Part shown: positions 15,412 to 24,250 of the stretch, piece by piece
Layout: each line of letters starts with the position of its first letter
Position numbering within the stretch: position 1 is the stretch's first letter
Source of the DNA: JAEHDI01 sp035455185
Lineage (GTDB): Bacteria; Acidobacteriota; Terriglobia; Bryobacterales; Bryobacteraceae
NCBI GenBank assembly: GCA_035455185.1
Contig: DATIFQ010000074.1
Coordinates: 1-30,402, forward strand
Length of the DNA: 30,402 bases
Direction: 5' to 3'
Position numbers and translations under genes: made by a program
Notes under the pieces: generated by a model
The model's input: the letters and a program-made list of their open reading frames with translations, nothing else
Databases searched by the model: none
What the model was told of the DNA's origin: nothing

Positions 15412-17442
15412 GTGAAGTGTCATAGGGTCTTTTTGCCCCTTCTTCTCGTGGGGATGGCCGTCACAGCGGCAGACAGCCCCCTGGTTCTGCGCAAACCGAG
15501 GCGCCTGGAAGCAACCGCCGAACCGCGGGCCGCCCTGGATTACCCAGTGAGACGAAGGGCGGCCGGCCGCTCGCACCTTGTGGTTCGGTTCGCGACCATG
15601 CCGTCGCCGGAACAGAGCCGGGAGCTGGACCGACGGGGTGTTCGGATCGTCGAATACCTGCCGGAGGGCGGGTTTGCCGTCGCTGTTGACGATGGAGCGG
15701 ACCTCGACAGCCTCAACATCGTGGCGGCCGTGCGCCCACGCGCGAGTCAAAAGATCAGCCCGTACCTCAAGGAGGACGCTGCTCCGCAAGACGAGACGGC
15801 CGTAGTCGAGTTCTTCCTGGACGTCGAGCGCGAGGATTCACGGGCGCTGCTCCAAGAACAGGGATTCGAGATCGTTGACCATCCGGATCTCGTCCGCAAC
15901 CAGTGGCTCGTTCGCGGCGAGTGGTGGCGTCTGCGAGAACTGGCCGGATGGGATGAGGTTTCCTATGTCTTCCCTGGCTCCGCTGAACTTGCCCGCGGGG
16001 AGCGAGTCCGCGGGTGTCCCGGGGCGGTGACGGCGTTTGGCTATGTGGGGCAATCGGCGGCGTTAGTGGGCGACGGTTGGGACGGGCCGGGACGCGGTAG
16101 CGCGCAACTTGGGTACTTCTTAGAGCAACTGTCGCGCAAGCTCCCGCCAGACGCGACGAAGCAGGAAATCCAGCGGGCCATGCTCGAGTGGGCCAGGTAC
16201 GCAAGTCTTACTTTCCTGCCGTCCAGTGAAGCGCAAAGTGGGCGTACGCTGAATATCCTCTTCGCTCCCCGAAACCACGGTGATGCGTATCCGTTCGACG
16301 GCTTTAGCGGGGTGCTTGCTCACACGTACTACCCCGCCCCGCCGAATCCCGAGCCGCGTGCCGGAGACATTCATTTCGACGACGACGAGGAGTGGGTGAC
16401 CGGGCCGGACCTTTCCAGGTATTCGGCCGATCTTTTCTCTGTTGCCTTGCACGAGTTTGGTCACGCGCTCGGACTCGGCCACTCGGATCTACCGGGGACG
16501 GTGATGTATCCGTATTACCGCCGGATCGCACAACTGGCGGCGGACGATATCGCCGCGATTCAGACGCTGTACGCCGCGCCCGGGACCAATCCGGGCGGCG
16601 GGGGCGCACTCACACTCCAGATTCAGAACCCTGGCGTCTTTCCGTACACCACCACCCAAAGTTCGGTGAGCCTCTCCGGCACGGTCACGGGAGGAAGCGG
16701 GGCAGTCACGGTGAGCTGGTCGACGAACCGGGGAGCCGCGGGTGTTGCGCAGGGCGGGCGAGAGTGGTCGATCTCCTCCCTGCCTCTCCAGACCGGGGAC
16801 AATGCGGTGACGATCGTTGCGATCGACGAGGCGTACACCAGAAGCTCACGCACGGTCACGATCACGCTGAGCAGCGGCACGACAGCGCCCGATCTTCGGA
16901 TTACCTTGCCGACAACAGCGAGCACATACACCGCGACTTCACCGGCCGTGACGATTGCCGGTACCGCCTCGGATGCCTCCGGAATTGCGCGTGTCGAGTG
17001 GGTCAGCGCGCGCGGCGGAAGCGGCCTGGCTTCGGGGACCTCCAACTGGCGGACCGGAACGATCGGGTTGCAGACCGGGTCCAACGAGATCATCCTCACC
17101 GCGACGGCGGTAAGCGGCGGCAGGTCTTCCCGCAAGCTGACAGTGAGCTTTGGCGGCGGGCCTGACACTGTCGCGCCCGCCATCACCGTCACTTACCCGG
17201 CTTCGGCCGCCGTAGTGACGTATTCGGCCTCGATTTCGGTGCGCGGCACGGCGACGGACAACACCGGTGTCAGTGCCGTTACGTGGTCTGTCTCGAGCGG
17301 GAAGTCGGGCAATGCGGTGGGAACGAACTTCTGGGCTACCCCTGAAATCCCGCTGCTGGTTGGTACGAACACGGTCGTGGTGAGGGCGTTCGACGCCGCC
17401 GGAAACACGTCCTGGAGATCGATCACTGTGACGCGGAGGTAG
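15412..17442 (+). CDS. Secreted matrixin-like zinc metalloprotease with three Ig-like modules
   Basis: This 676-residue exported protease starts with a signal peptide (about 1-19). The M10-type zinc site HEFGHALGLGH has ligands H347, H351 and H357, and the Met-turn VMYP contains M365. Catalytic residues therefore span about 225-395. Before it lie two similar segments, about 55-110 and 128-190. Each begins with a VVRF/VVEF strand followed by a helix, and the second ends DEVSYVFPGSAEL, which recalls protease propeptide folds. Three repeated beta modules of about 90 residues follow (about 400-490, 494-583, 585-676), each with a TxSGTxTD-like start. The start is GTG 15412; the overlapping ATG runs into a stop. 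The gene diverges from the glycosidase gene with 70 bases between and ends two bases from the convergent M2 gene. The substrate is unknown. Confidence 0.88.
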   Translation: MKCHRVFLPLLLVGMAVTAADSPLVLRKPRRLEATAEPRAALDYPVRRRAAGRSHLVVRFATMPSPEQSRELDRRGVRIVEYLPEGGFAVAVDDGADLDSLNIVAAVRPRASQKISPYLKEDAAPQDETAVVEFFLDVEREDSRALLQEQGFEIVDHPDLVRNQWLVRGEWWRLRELAGWDEVSYVFPGSAELARGERVRGCPGAVTAFGYVGQSAALVGDGWDGPGRGSAQLGYFLEQLSRKLPPDATKQEIQRAMLEWARYASLTFLPSSEAQSGRTLNILFAPRNHGDAYPFDGFSGVLAHTYYPAPPNPEPRAGDIHFDDDEEWVTGPDLSRYSADLFSVALHEFGHALGLGHSDLPGTVMYPYYRRIAQLAADDIAAIQTLYAAPGTNPGGGGALTLQIQNPGVFPYTTTQSSVSLSGTVTGGSGAVTVSWSTNRGAAGVAQGGREWSISSLPLQTGDNAVTIVAIDEAYTRSSRTVTITLSSGTTAPDLRITLPTTASTYTATSPAVTIAGTASDASGIARVEWVSARGGSGLASGTSNWRTGTIGLQTGSNEIILTATAVSGGRSSRKLTVSFGGGPDTVAPAITVTYPASAAVVTYSASISVRGTATDNTGVSAVTWSVSSGKSGNAVGTNFWATPEIPLLVGTNTVVVRAFDAAGNTSWRSITVTRR

Positions 17443-17444
17443 GC

Positions 17445-19286
17445 TCAGTTCTTCCCCGCGCTGGCGTCTTCTTTTTCCAGGTATTCCGACAGCGGGCGGA
17501 AGTACTCAATCATCGCGCGCGAGCTGAGGTCCTCGCCGGTCTTCTCTCGCAGCACCTGCCGCCAGTCGCGCGTGGCGCCGAGGCTCAGGATTTCCCAGAG
17601 CCAGCGGCCCACCTCCTTATTCCCGTAGTAATTGCAGCGGCGAGGATCCTGCTTGAGGATGCGCCGGGAAATGTAGTCGTGCAACTGATACTTCAGCAGG
17701 GTGGCGACGGCATAGTCGAAGTACTGAGCGGGGTCGTCAATCAGGTGGCTCTTCGTGCAGGCGTCACAGAACTGCTCTCCACGTTCGGAGGGCGGTACGA
17801 ATCCCTGGTATTTGGTCACCAGTTCCCACCAGCGGCGATTGAATTGTTCCGCCGGCAGCTTGCGTTCGTACAGGTCGTGTTCGAAGTGAGTCATCACCCC
17901 TGCCGACCAAGGCAGAAAAACAACCGCACTGTCTAGCGCCTCGTTTAGCAGCCACTGCGTCCGGTCGATCGTCTGGCTGGCCGGCAGCAACCCCAACTGG
18001 CGGAGGTACAACTCCTGGCGGGCGGCCGCTCCGATCAGGTCTCCAACAGCCTCGTGAAATGCACGGTTCGCGCCCTCACGGAGGACGATGGGCACCTTGG
18101 GATTGGAATACGCAAGGTAGTAGTAGACGTGGCCCAGTTCGTGATGGCTCGTCTCGAACCACCGGAAGTTCGGCACGACACTCATCAGGCTGCGGACGTC
18201 CTGGTTGCGGTCGATGTGCCAGGCCGAGGCGTGCGTATTTTTGCGCCGGGTGGCGTCGGGTGGTAGCTGATAGAGATCGGACTTTTCCCAAAACTGGCGC
18301 GGAAGCGCCGGGAAGCCAAGTGACGTGTAGAAGCGCTCCGCCTGCTCGACGATCCATTTAGGTTCTTTTCGCTTGAACAGGCCGTTGAAGTCGACAGTCC
18401 CGGCCAGCCCCGGCCATTCCTGTCCCCAACGGTTCGGTAGCCAGTGCGCCGGGAGGCGTTCGGGAACGGGCTGCCCATATCGCTCGGCGAGTTTGCGCCG
18501 CGCGTAGAGATCCAACTGACGGTACAACGGCTGGGTCTCCAGGACGACCTTGTCCATCAATTGCATCAGTTCGGAGACGGACATGCCGTAATCGGCCACC
18601 TGCAGATGGAAGAACGACGAGTAGCCGAGCTCGGTGGCGGTCCGGTTCCTGAGATCACGGACCTCGGCCAAACCGGCCTTTAGCGGCGGACCGATCTGCT
18701 TGGACGCCTCCCACACCTTCCTCCGCTCGGCAAGATTGCGGGAATTCAGCAAAATGTCGTCGATCTCGTTGGCCGTGATCGGCTTCAGGCACTGCTCTCC
18801 GCGCCGTTCCAGGCAGAACGTGAACCCGTCCATCGCCGCCGTCAGTCGCGCCTCGGCCTCAATTCGCGCCTGCACGACGTCGGGAATGGTCCCTGGCGAC
18901 TCGGCGGCATTGAGAAGGATTTTGTCCAGTTCCCGGAACTTCAGGTCGTTGAGAGACTCTCGCAGATCGAGGAAGCGGCGGCTGCTGTCGATGACGTAGC
19001 GGCTCCCTCGGAATGCCGCCAGCGCACGGTCCGCGCCGATGCGTGCTCCCGTGTGTTCCTCAGTGACGTCAGTAACCGCTTTCCATTGGGCTTCGGCGGC
19101 AACCGTGTACAGACGCCGGTCGAGTTCGTTGTACATCGTCAAGAACTCGTCAACACTCGAGGCGGGCTTTGGTCCGGAATCTGAGCAGCCCCATAGCAGG
19201 ATCGTTGCCAGCAGGAGGGTGGGTCGACTCACACGGCAATTGTAGAACGAAAGCGGCGGAATCAAAGTGTCCCGTTTTCGGGTCAC
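17445..19286 (-). CDS. ACE-like peptidase family M2 lipoprotein
   Basis: This is a zinc peptidyl-dipeptidase-like enzyme of family M2, the angiotensin-converting-enzyme family. In the 613-residue reading the zinc site is HELGH with ligands H382 and H386 and catalytic E383. The third ligand is E412 in FHEAVGD. The LREGAN segment before it and HASAW before the site also match ACE. A lipoprotein signal (LLLATILLWGC) anchors it to a membrane. Two starts compete. GTG 19286 overlaps the kinase stop as GTGA, which suggests coupling. GTG 19232 gives a compact, standard lipoprotein signal of 16 residues. The longer form is listed, and the shorter is at least as plausible. It should trim dipeptides from peptides in the periplasm, but no substrate is shown. 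Confidence 0.92.
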   Translation of the reverse strand: MTRKRDTLIPPLSFYNCRVSRPTLLLATILLWGCSDSGPKPASSVDEFLTMYNELDRRLYTVAAEAQWKAVTDVTEEHTGARIGADRALAAFRGSRYVIDSSRRFLDLRESLNDLKFRELDKILLNAAESPGTIPDVVQARIEAEARLTAAMDGFTFCLERRGEQCLKPITANEIDDILLNSRNLAERRKVWEASKQIGPPLKAGLAEVRDLRNRTATELGYSSFFHLQVADYGMSVSELMQLMDKVVLETQPLYRQLDLYARRKLAERYGQPVPERLPAHWLPNRWGQEWPGLAGTVDFNGLFKRKEPKWIVEQAERFYTSLGFPALPRQFWEKSDLYQLPPDATRRKNTHASAWHIDRNQDVRSLMSVVPNFRWFETSHHELGHVYYYLAYSNPKVPIVLREGANRAFHEAVGDLIGAAARQELYLRQLGLLPASQTIDRTQWLLNEALDSAVVFLPWSAGVMTHFEHDLYERKLPAEQFNRRWWELVTKYQGFVPPSERGEQFCDACTKSHLIDDPAQYFDYAVATLLKYQLHDYISRRILKQDPRRCNYYGNKEVGRWLWEILSLGATRDWRQVLREKTGEDLSSRAMIEYFRPLSEYLEKEDASAGKN

Positions 19287-21955
19287 CGGAAGTTGTCGAC
19301 CAGCATGATATCGGTGTCGCTCTGGTCCACCTGGGTATAAAGAAAGGAGCGGCCGTCCGGCGAGATGTCCAGGCCGGAGTTGAACGGCCGTTTGGGGAGT
19401 TCGGTGATGAGCCGGTCCTTGCGCGTCTTGAGTTCGAAAAATCTCAGGTAGTAGTGAATTCCTTCTTTCGGCACTTCCTGCCGGTCGAGGAAATAGACGC
19501 CTTCATTAACAATGGCCCAGTAGCTCCAGAAGCCGGCCCGAAGCCCTTCGATAACCGGCTCCTCGTCCCCGCCGTCGACCGGCAGCCGCCAGAGACCCGG
19601 TGCTCCGGGGGCCCGTGTGTAGTAAATGTACCTGCCGTCCGGCGACTCGGTGGCATGGAAACCACCAGCCCGCGTGACTTGGACGGCCGGACCACCTCCG
19701 GGAGAAACCTTCCACACCTCAAACGTCCCGGTGCGGTTGGAGGCGAAGTAGACCCACCGCCCGTCTCGGGACCAGCTTGGCACGATGTCCTGCGAACTGT
19801 CGGAGGTGAGCCTCCGCGGGACGCCCCCGCCGGCGCCAACGATATAGATGTCCGGGTTGCCGTCCGGCCGCGAATCGAACGCGATGAACTGGCCGTCCGG
19901 CGACCAGTAAGGGCTGCCGGTAGGGGGCCCGTCGAAAGAAGTCAACTGATTCGAATTTACCCCGTTGCGGTCGCTAACCCAAATCTCCTGGCTTCCCGAG
20001 CGGTTCGACGCGAACACAATGCGCTGCCCATCGGGGGAGTACTTCGGTCCCTGCTCGTGGCGGGTCGACGAGATCAACCGGACGGGCGTCTCCCCTGGAG
20101 CAGCTTTGCCCGGCATCGGGTACCGCCAGATATTTGTATCGACCACCGAACGTGTGTAGGCGAGGCGGTCACCCTTGCGCGAGATGGCAAGGAACGAAGC
20201 GTTTTCACCGATACCGCCCGGAAGCCGCTCGGGTTCACCGCCTCTGGGTGAGATGCGCCACAGCCGGGAATTGCCAGCGCGCGAAGACGAGAAGATGAGC
20301 TTTCCATCGACGGGGTTCCAGACCAGCCCCATGACGCGTCGATTGTCGAACGTAAGCCTCGTCGGTTGACCGCCTCCTTCCAACGACATGACGTAGATGT
20401 CCTGGACCGCCAAACTGGCCGTCCTCACAAAAGCCAGCCGCTTTCCATCCGGGGAGAATACCGGGCTGCTGTCACCGGGCGACTTCCTCTCAGGGTTCGT
20501 GAGTTTCCGGCGACGCCCGCTTTCGACCGCCATGAGGAAGATGCTCGACGGCTCCTGCGGCGAGTCCTTGTCTGCTAAGGCCAGTGTCCTGCCGTCCGGC
20601 GACCAGGCGAGGTAAGGAGTATCCAACCCGCTGCGATCCGAACTGGCATCGGAGAGCTTCTGCTCGAGTCCGCCAAGAGCCGGAATCAGATAGAACGCCG
20701 AGCCCGAGTCCGATTGGCGCAGAAAGGCAATGTGGCGTCCATCCGGGGACCACACCGGGCTGTAATCGGCGGCAGGATTGCTTGTGAGGCGAAGCGGCGT
20801 GCCGGCTTCCACAACTTTCACGTAAATGTCCCAGTCCGTCTCGGTCTCCCCGTTCCACGCAAAGGCGACCTGGTTGCCGTCAGGTGAGAAGCTCGGCTGG
20901 CTCTCGCTTCCCGGATAGGACGTGAGCGGATTTGCCTGCAGAGCGGCCTCCGGCTTGCCGGCATGTCGCTGCTGAACAAAGAAAATCGCCACGCCCACCA
21001 GGACAGCGAGCACGGCGGAAACCAACAGCAGAGACTCGGTCCATGGCCGCCGTGCAGTCGCGGCGGCTCGAGCCGCGCTCTTCGTGCCCGACTCGATGTC
21101 CCGGCGCACCCGCTTGAGGTCCACGCGCAGGTCGGCGACGGTCTGATATCGCAACTCGCACTCTTTTTCGAGAGCCTTGTAAATGATCCGTTCGAGTTCC
21201 TCCGGTAGTGCCGGATTGGTCTGGAGAGGCGATACCGGCGTCCGGTTGAGAATCCCGTCGTACACCGCCGCGGCTGTCGCGCCCGGAAACGCCGGAGACC
21301 CGGCAGCCATCTCGTACATCACGGCACCAAGGCTGAAGATATCCGAACGGTGGTCCACATTGCGGCCGAGGGCCTGTTCGGGACTCATGTACTGGACCGT
21401 ACCGACAACGGTTCCGGAGTCGGTGGCCGGGAATGCAAGGGTCTGCGTCGGCGCGGATGCGGTGATCGCGTGAGCCTTGGGCAGGCGCACCTTGGCTAGA
21501 CCGAAATCCAGGACTTTCGCGCGGGAACGCGACGTCAGCATGATGTTCGCCGGCTTCACGTCACGATGAGTAACTCCCCGGGAATGGGCTTCTTCGAGCG
21601 CATCCGCGACCTGGATCGAGATATCGAGGATGGCCGGCGCATCAAACGGTCCGTTCCGGATCAGCTCAGCGAGGGTCTGTCCTTCGACGTACTCCATCGC
21701 CAGAAACCGGACGCCGTCCTCTTCGCCGATCTCGTAGATATGGGCAACGTTCGGGTGGCTGAGCGCCGCGGCTGCTTTCGCCTCCTGCTCGAAACGCCGC
21801 ATCCTGTCAGGATCGGAAGCCACGTCAGCAGGCAAGATCTTGATCGCCACGGTCCGCTCAAGGCGCGTATCCTGGGCGAGATAAACCTCTCCCATGCCTC
21901 CGGATCCGAGACGCGAAATCACCCGATAGTGCCCTAGCGTCACCCCAGGAGTCAT
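19283..21955 (-). CDS. Serine/threonine protein kinase with transmembrane helix and TolB-like propeller
   Basis: This 890-residue membrane kinase of the Hanks/PknB type has all key residues: glycine loop GSGGMGEVY (17-25), Lys39 in VAIK, HRDVKPAN (130-137) with catalytic Asp132, DFG at 150-152 and GTVQYMSPEQ (185-194). The kinase domain faces the cytoplasm. One transmembrane helix lies at about 309-327. Residues about 345-890 form repeated PD40/WD40-like blades (QPSFSPDGNQVAF, SPVWSPDGRHIAFL, SPDGRYIYY), probably outside as a sensor propeller. This architecture is common in acidobacteria. The ATG at 21955 has a weak ribosome site. The stop overlaps the GTG of the M2 peptidase gene. The ligand and kinase targets are unknown. 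Confidence 0.95.
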   Translation of the reverse strand: MTPGVTLGHYRVISRLGSGGMGEVYLAQDTRLERTVAIKILPADVASDPDRMRRFEQEAKAAAALSHPNVAHIYEIGEEDGVRFLAMEYVEGQTLAELIRNGPFDAPAILDISIQVADALEEAHSRGVTHRDVKPANIMLTSRSRAKVLDFGLAKVRLPKAHAITASAPTQTLAFPATDSGTVVGTVQYMSPEQALGRNVDHRSDIFSLGAVMYEMAAGSPAFPGATAAAVYDGILNRTPVSPLQTNPALPEELERIIYKALEKECELRYQTVADLRVDLKRVRRDIESGTKSAARAAATARRPWTESLLLVSAVLAVLVGVAIFFVQQRHAGKPEAALQANPLTSYPGSESQPSFSPDGNQVAFAWNGETETDWDIYVKVVEAGTPLRLTSNPAADYSPVWSPDGRHIAFLRQSDSGSAFYLIPALGGLEQKLSDASSDRSGLDTPYLAWSPDGRTLALADKDSPQEPSSIFLMAVESGRRRKLTNPERKSPGDSSPVFSPDGKRLAFVRTASLAVQDIYVMSLEGGGQPTRLTFDNRRVMGLVWNPVDGKLIFSSSRAGNSRLWRISPRGGEPERLPGGIGENASFLAISRKGDRLAYTRSVVDTNIWRYPMPGKAAPGETPVRLISSTRHEQGPKYSPDGQRIVFASNRSGSQEIWVSDRNGVNSNQLTSFDGPPTGSPYWSPDGQFIAFDSRPDGNPDIYIVGAGGGVPRRLTSDSSQDIVPSWSRDGRWVYFASNRTGTFEVWKVSPGGGPAVQVTRAGGFHATESPDGRYIYYTRAPGAPGLWRLPVDGGDEEPVIEGLRAGFWSYWAIVNEGVYFLDRQEVPKEGIHYYLRFFELKTRKDRLITELPKRPFNSGLDISPDGRSFLYTQVDQSDTDIMLVDNFR

Positions 21956-21971
21956 GGTCGTCGATCTTTCG

Positions 21972-21977
21972 AATGTA
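21972..21977 (-). promoter_or_regulatory. Candidate -10 box for the kinase gene
   Basis: On the minus strand TGTGCTACATT contains TACATT as a possible -10 box in the 75-base gap before the kinase start, with a predicted leader of about ten bases. No good -35 box is seen. The kinase gene may instead be read from the upstream purA operon. Confidence 0.3.
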
Positions 21978-22030
21978 GCACAGGGGGATCGCCGGACAGC
22001 ACCGGAAAACGCCTGAAAAAGTTCTGTGGG

Positions 22031-22624
22031 CTATTCCGCGGACAGTTCTCCGCCGCACTCTCGAAGAACGCGATCGAGCAGATCCTCCACTTCGAGGTGC
22101 TTCGCCCAACGCTTCATGTAGTCCACGTCCAAACGGTTTCGCTGCACGAGAATCACACCGCGCACGTCATTCCACTGTCGTTCGGACACCTCTCCACCGG
22201 CTCGATACCACGCAAGCTTCGCGAGGATCGTATCTTCCGCAGTGGCTACGGGCAACTCGAATTCCCCGTCGAAGACGACCGGGTGCTCGATGACTCGGCG
22301 GTGGAACTGCAATTCGTAGTAGGCGTCGGTTTTCAGGGGGAAGAGGTCAAACTTGTATCCCGTTGCGTAGTGAATCAGATTGAACGGCCTGCCCGCTGCG
22401 AGAGCACTCCGGATCACTCCCGCATCTGCATAGAACGCCGGCCCGAGTTCCGCAACAAGCTGATCAACCTGGGGTGGCCGCAGCTTCACAACCAGGTCGA
22501 TGTCCTGGGTCGCTCGGACTACCCCGTGGATCGAACTTGCCAGCGAACCTCCGGCCATGAATGGAATCCCTATCCGGTTCAAAGCGTCTATGACCAATCT
22601 TAATGGTGTGTCCGGTGATGTCAT
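22031..22624 (-). CDS. Nucleotidyltransferase-fold protein (AbiEii/MNT-like)
   Basis: This 197-residue protein carries the nucleotidyltransferase core: GGSLASSIHG at about 25-34, then a TxDIDLVV segment with the metal-binding Asp pair. Further along, EDTILAKLAWYRAGGEVSER and a WxDVRGV segment match widespread nucleotidyltransferase-like proteins related to the AbiEii/MNT group. Such enzymes transfer a nucleotide to RNA or protein, and several act as toxins or antitoxins. The activity here is not known. The ATG overlaps the stop of the 90-residue gene as ATGA, which implies coupled translation. The C-terminus (LEVEDLLDRVL) is helical. It lies two genes downstream of purA in the same operon. 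It could be a toxin-antitoxin component or a housekeeping modifier. Confidence 0.82.
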   Translation of the reverse strand: MTSPDTPLRLVIDALNRIGIPFMAGGSLASSIHGVVRATQDIDLVVKLRPPQVDQLVAELGPAFYADAGVIRSALAAGRPFNLIHYATGYKFDLFPLKTDAYYELQFHRRVIEHPVVFDGEFELPVATAEDTILAKLAWYRAGGEVSERQWNDVRGVILVQRNRLDVDYMKRWAKHLEVEDLLDRVLRECGGELSAE

Positions 22625-22893
22625 GGCTCTGCGGCGATGGGGTCCCAGCCGTAAACGCAGATCATCGTCTCACGGTCCAACCGCCGGGCAACCGTCCGCA
22701 GGAAGACCTCGCGGTCGCTGGCGTCGGGGTGGAGCCTGCGCACATTCGCCTCAGACAAACGCCGGATCATTTCGGACATTTGAAGCACCGTTTCGATCTT
22801 TCGGCTGACAGGCATCTCTCGCTGCACACCGAGGAACACCCCAAGAGCCCTCGGATCGGTGTCGGCGTACCATTCCGAAGCGGGCACGGTCAC
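22621..22893 (-). CDS. Small protein coupled to the nucleotidyltransferase
   Basis: This 90-residue protein is predicted helical, with EVFLRTVARRLDRE near its end and a final VYGWDP motif. Its start is GTG 22893, which overlaps the purA stop as GTGA; its stop overlaps the nucleotidyltransferase ATG as ATGA. Small proteins of this shape are often found just before nucleotidyltransferase-like genes of this group, so a paired function is likely (recalled from family knowledge, not checked). It has no DNA-binding motif, no signal peptide and no transmembrane segment. No biochemical function can be assigned. A longer reading from 23001 would lie inside purA and is rejected. Confidence 0.75.
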   Translation of the reverse strand: MTVPASEWYADTDPRALGVFLGVQREMPVSRKIETVLQMSEMIRRLSEANVRRLHPDASDREVFLRTVARRLDRETMICVYGWDPIAAEP

Positions 22894-24194
22894 CCCAGCA
22901 GCTTTTCGAGCTTCGATCCCGGCATCACGATCGTCTGATCGCGCTCGGGACCGGTCGAAATGCAGCCAATCTCGACGCCCGTATGGTCCTGGAGGAACCA
23001 CAGGTAGTCCCTTGCCCGCACAGGCAGGTCTTCATAGCGTGTGACGCCGGCTGTTCGGGCACGCCAGCCGGGCAGCCTTTCGAACACCGGCTCGATCGCT
23101 TCCACACCCCGGCGGGTGGCCGGCATCTCGAGCGATTCCCTGCCGTCGACGCGATACGCCGTGCAAACGGGGATGTCATCGAGCTCGTCGAGCACATCGA
23201 GCTTGGTGATCACCAGGCTGTCGAAGCCGTTCACCATCGCCGTGTACCGGAGAAGCGGCACGTCAAACCACCCACAGCGCCGGGGACGGCCGGTAACCGC
23301 GCCGTACTCGTTGCCGACCTTTCGGATACGCTCGCCCATCTCGTCCTTGGCTTCGGTCGGGAACGGACCGCCGCCAACCCGCGTGATATAAGCCTTCGAG
23401 ACGCCGAGGACGCCGTGGATCTTCGTGGGCGGCACACCGGCTCCGGTACAAACGCCGCCGGCGGCCGCGCTCGACGAGGTGACGAACGGATACGTGCCAT
23501 GATCGATATCGAGCATCGTGCCCTGGGCGCCCTCGAACAGTACCCGCTTGCCCGAGCCGATGGCGTCATTGAGCAGCGCCGCAGTGTCGCAGACCATGGG
23601 CCGGATGCGCTCTGCGAGTTGCGTGTACTGCTGCCGGATCGCGCCAAAGTCAATCGGATCGTCGATACCGAAGGCGCGGGCGAGTACCTGCTTGTCCTCG
23701 GCCAGATAGCCGTACAGACAGGCAAAACTCTCCGGATCGATGAATTCGCCGACGCGGATGCCACGGCGGCCGACTTTGTCCTCGTAGCACGGGCCGATAC
23801 CGCGCGACGTCGTGCCGATGGCCACGCGGTCCGGCCGGCTCTCGGCGATCTTCTCCACCATGCGGTGGAACGGGAAGATCACGTGAGCCCGGTTGCTGAC
23901 GGCGAGCTGGCTCCTCACGTCGATGCCCAAGGTTTCAAGCGCTTCAATCTCGTCGATCAGCGCCGCGGGATCGATGACCAGACCGTTCCCGATGACTGCC
24001 TGTTTTCCCGGGCGCAGAATGCCGCTGGGAATCAGCTTGAGAATAAATTTCTTGTCCCCGATACGGACGGTGTGCCCGGCGTTGTGGCCGCCCTGGTACC
24101 TTGCCACAACGTCAAACCGTTCGGAAAAAAGATCGACAATCTTCCCTTTTCCTTCGTCGCCCCACTGTGCGCCCAAAACGACTATGTTGCTCAT
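22890..24194 (-). CDS. purA: Adenylosuccinate synthetase
   Basis: This enzyme joins aspartate to IMP with GTP hydrolysis to give adenylosuccinate, the first committed step from IMP to AMP. It is cytoplasmic. The 434-residue length is normal. The GTP loop WGDEGKGK lies at residues 11-18 with catalytic Asp13. His41 is present in GGHNAGHT, as in characterised enzymes. IGTTSRGIGP, FEGAQGTMLDID and TGRPRRCGWFD are also present. ATG 24194 is chosen because family homology begins there; a GTG at 24227 would add 11 unlikely residues. It diverges from a small gene at 24251 and is the first gene of a minus-strand operon with the 90-residue protein and the nucleotidyltransferase. Confidence 0.97.
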   Translation of the reverse strand: MSNIVVLGAQWGDEGKGKIVDLFSERFDVVARYQGGHNAGHTVRIGDKKFILKLIPSGILRPGKQAVIGNGLVIDPAALIDEIEALETLGIDVRSQLAVSNRAHVIFPFHRMVEKIAESRPDRVAIGTTSRGIGPCYEDKVGRRGIRVGEFIDPESFACLYGYLAEDKQVLARAFGIDDPIDFGAIRQQYTQLAERIRPMVCDTAALLNDAIGSGKRVLFEGAQGTMLDIDHGTYPFVTSSSAAAGGVCTGAGVPPTKIHGVLGVSKAYITRVGGGPFPTEAKDEMGERIRKVGNEYGAVTGRPRRCGWFDVPLLRYTAMVNGFDSLVITKLDVLDELDDIPVCTAYRVDGRESLEMPATRRGVEAIEPVFERLPGWRARTAGVTRYEDLPVRARDYLWFLQDHTGVEIGCISTGPERDQTIVMPGSKLEKLLG

Positions 24195-24250
24195 GTTGAA
24201 GTGCGGAACCAACTTATTGTAGCGCACGCGGCTGTGCTACCCTGCTTTCG
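24195..24250. promoter_or_regulatory. Divergent promoter region between purA and the 24251 gene
   Basis: This 56-base gap must hold both promoters, or their ends. On the minus strand TACAAT (24216-24221) could serve purA. On the plus strand TGCTACCCT (ending 24243) has an extended -10 form and would start transcription almost at the ATG. Neither has a convincing -35 box, and no ribosome site is seen for either gene. Confidence 0.35.
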
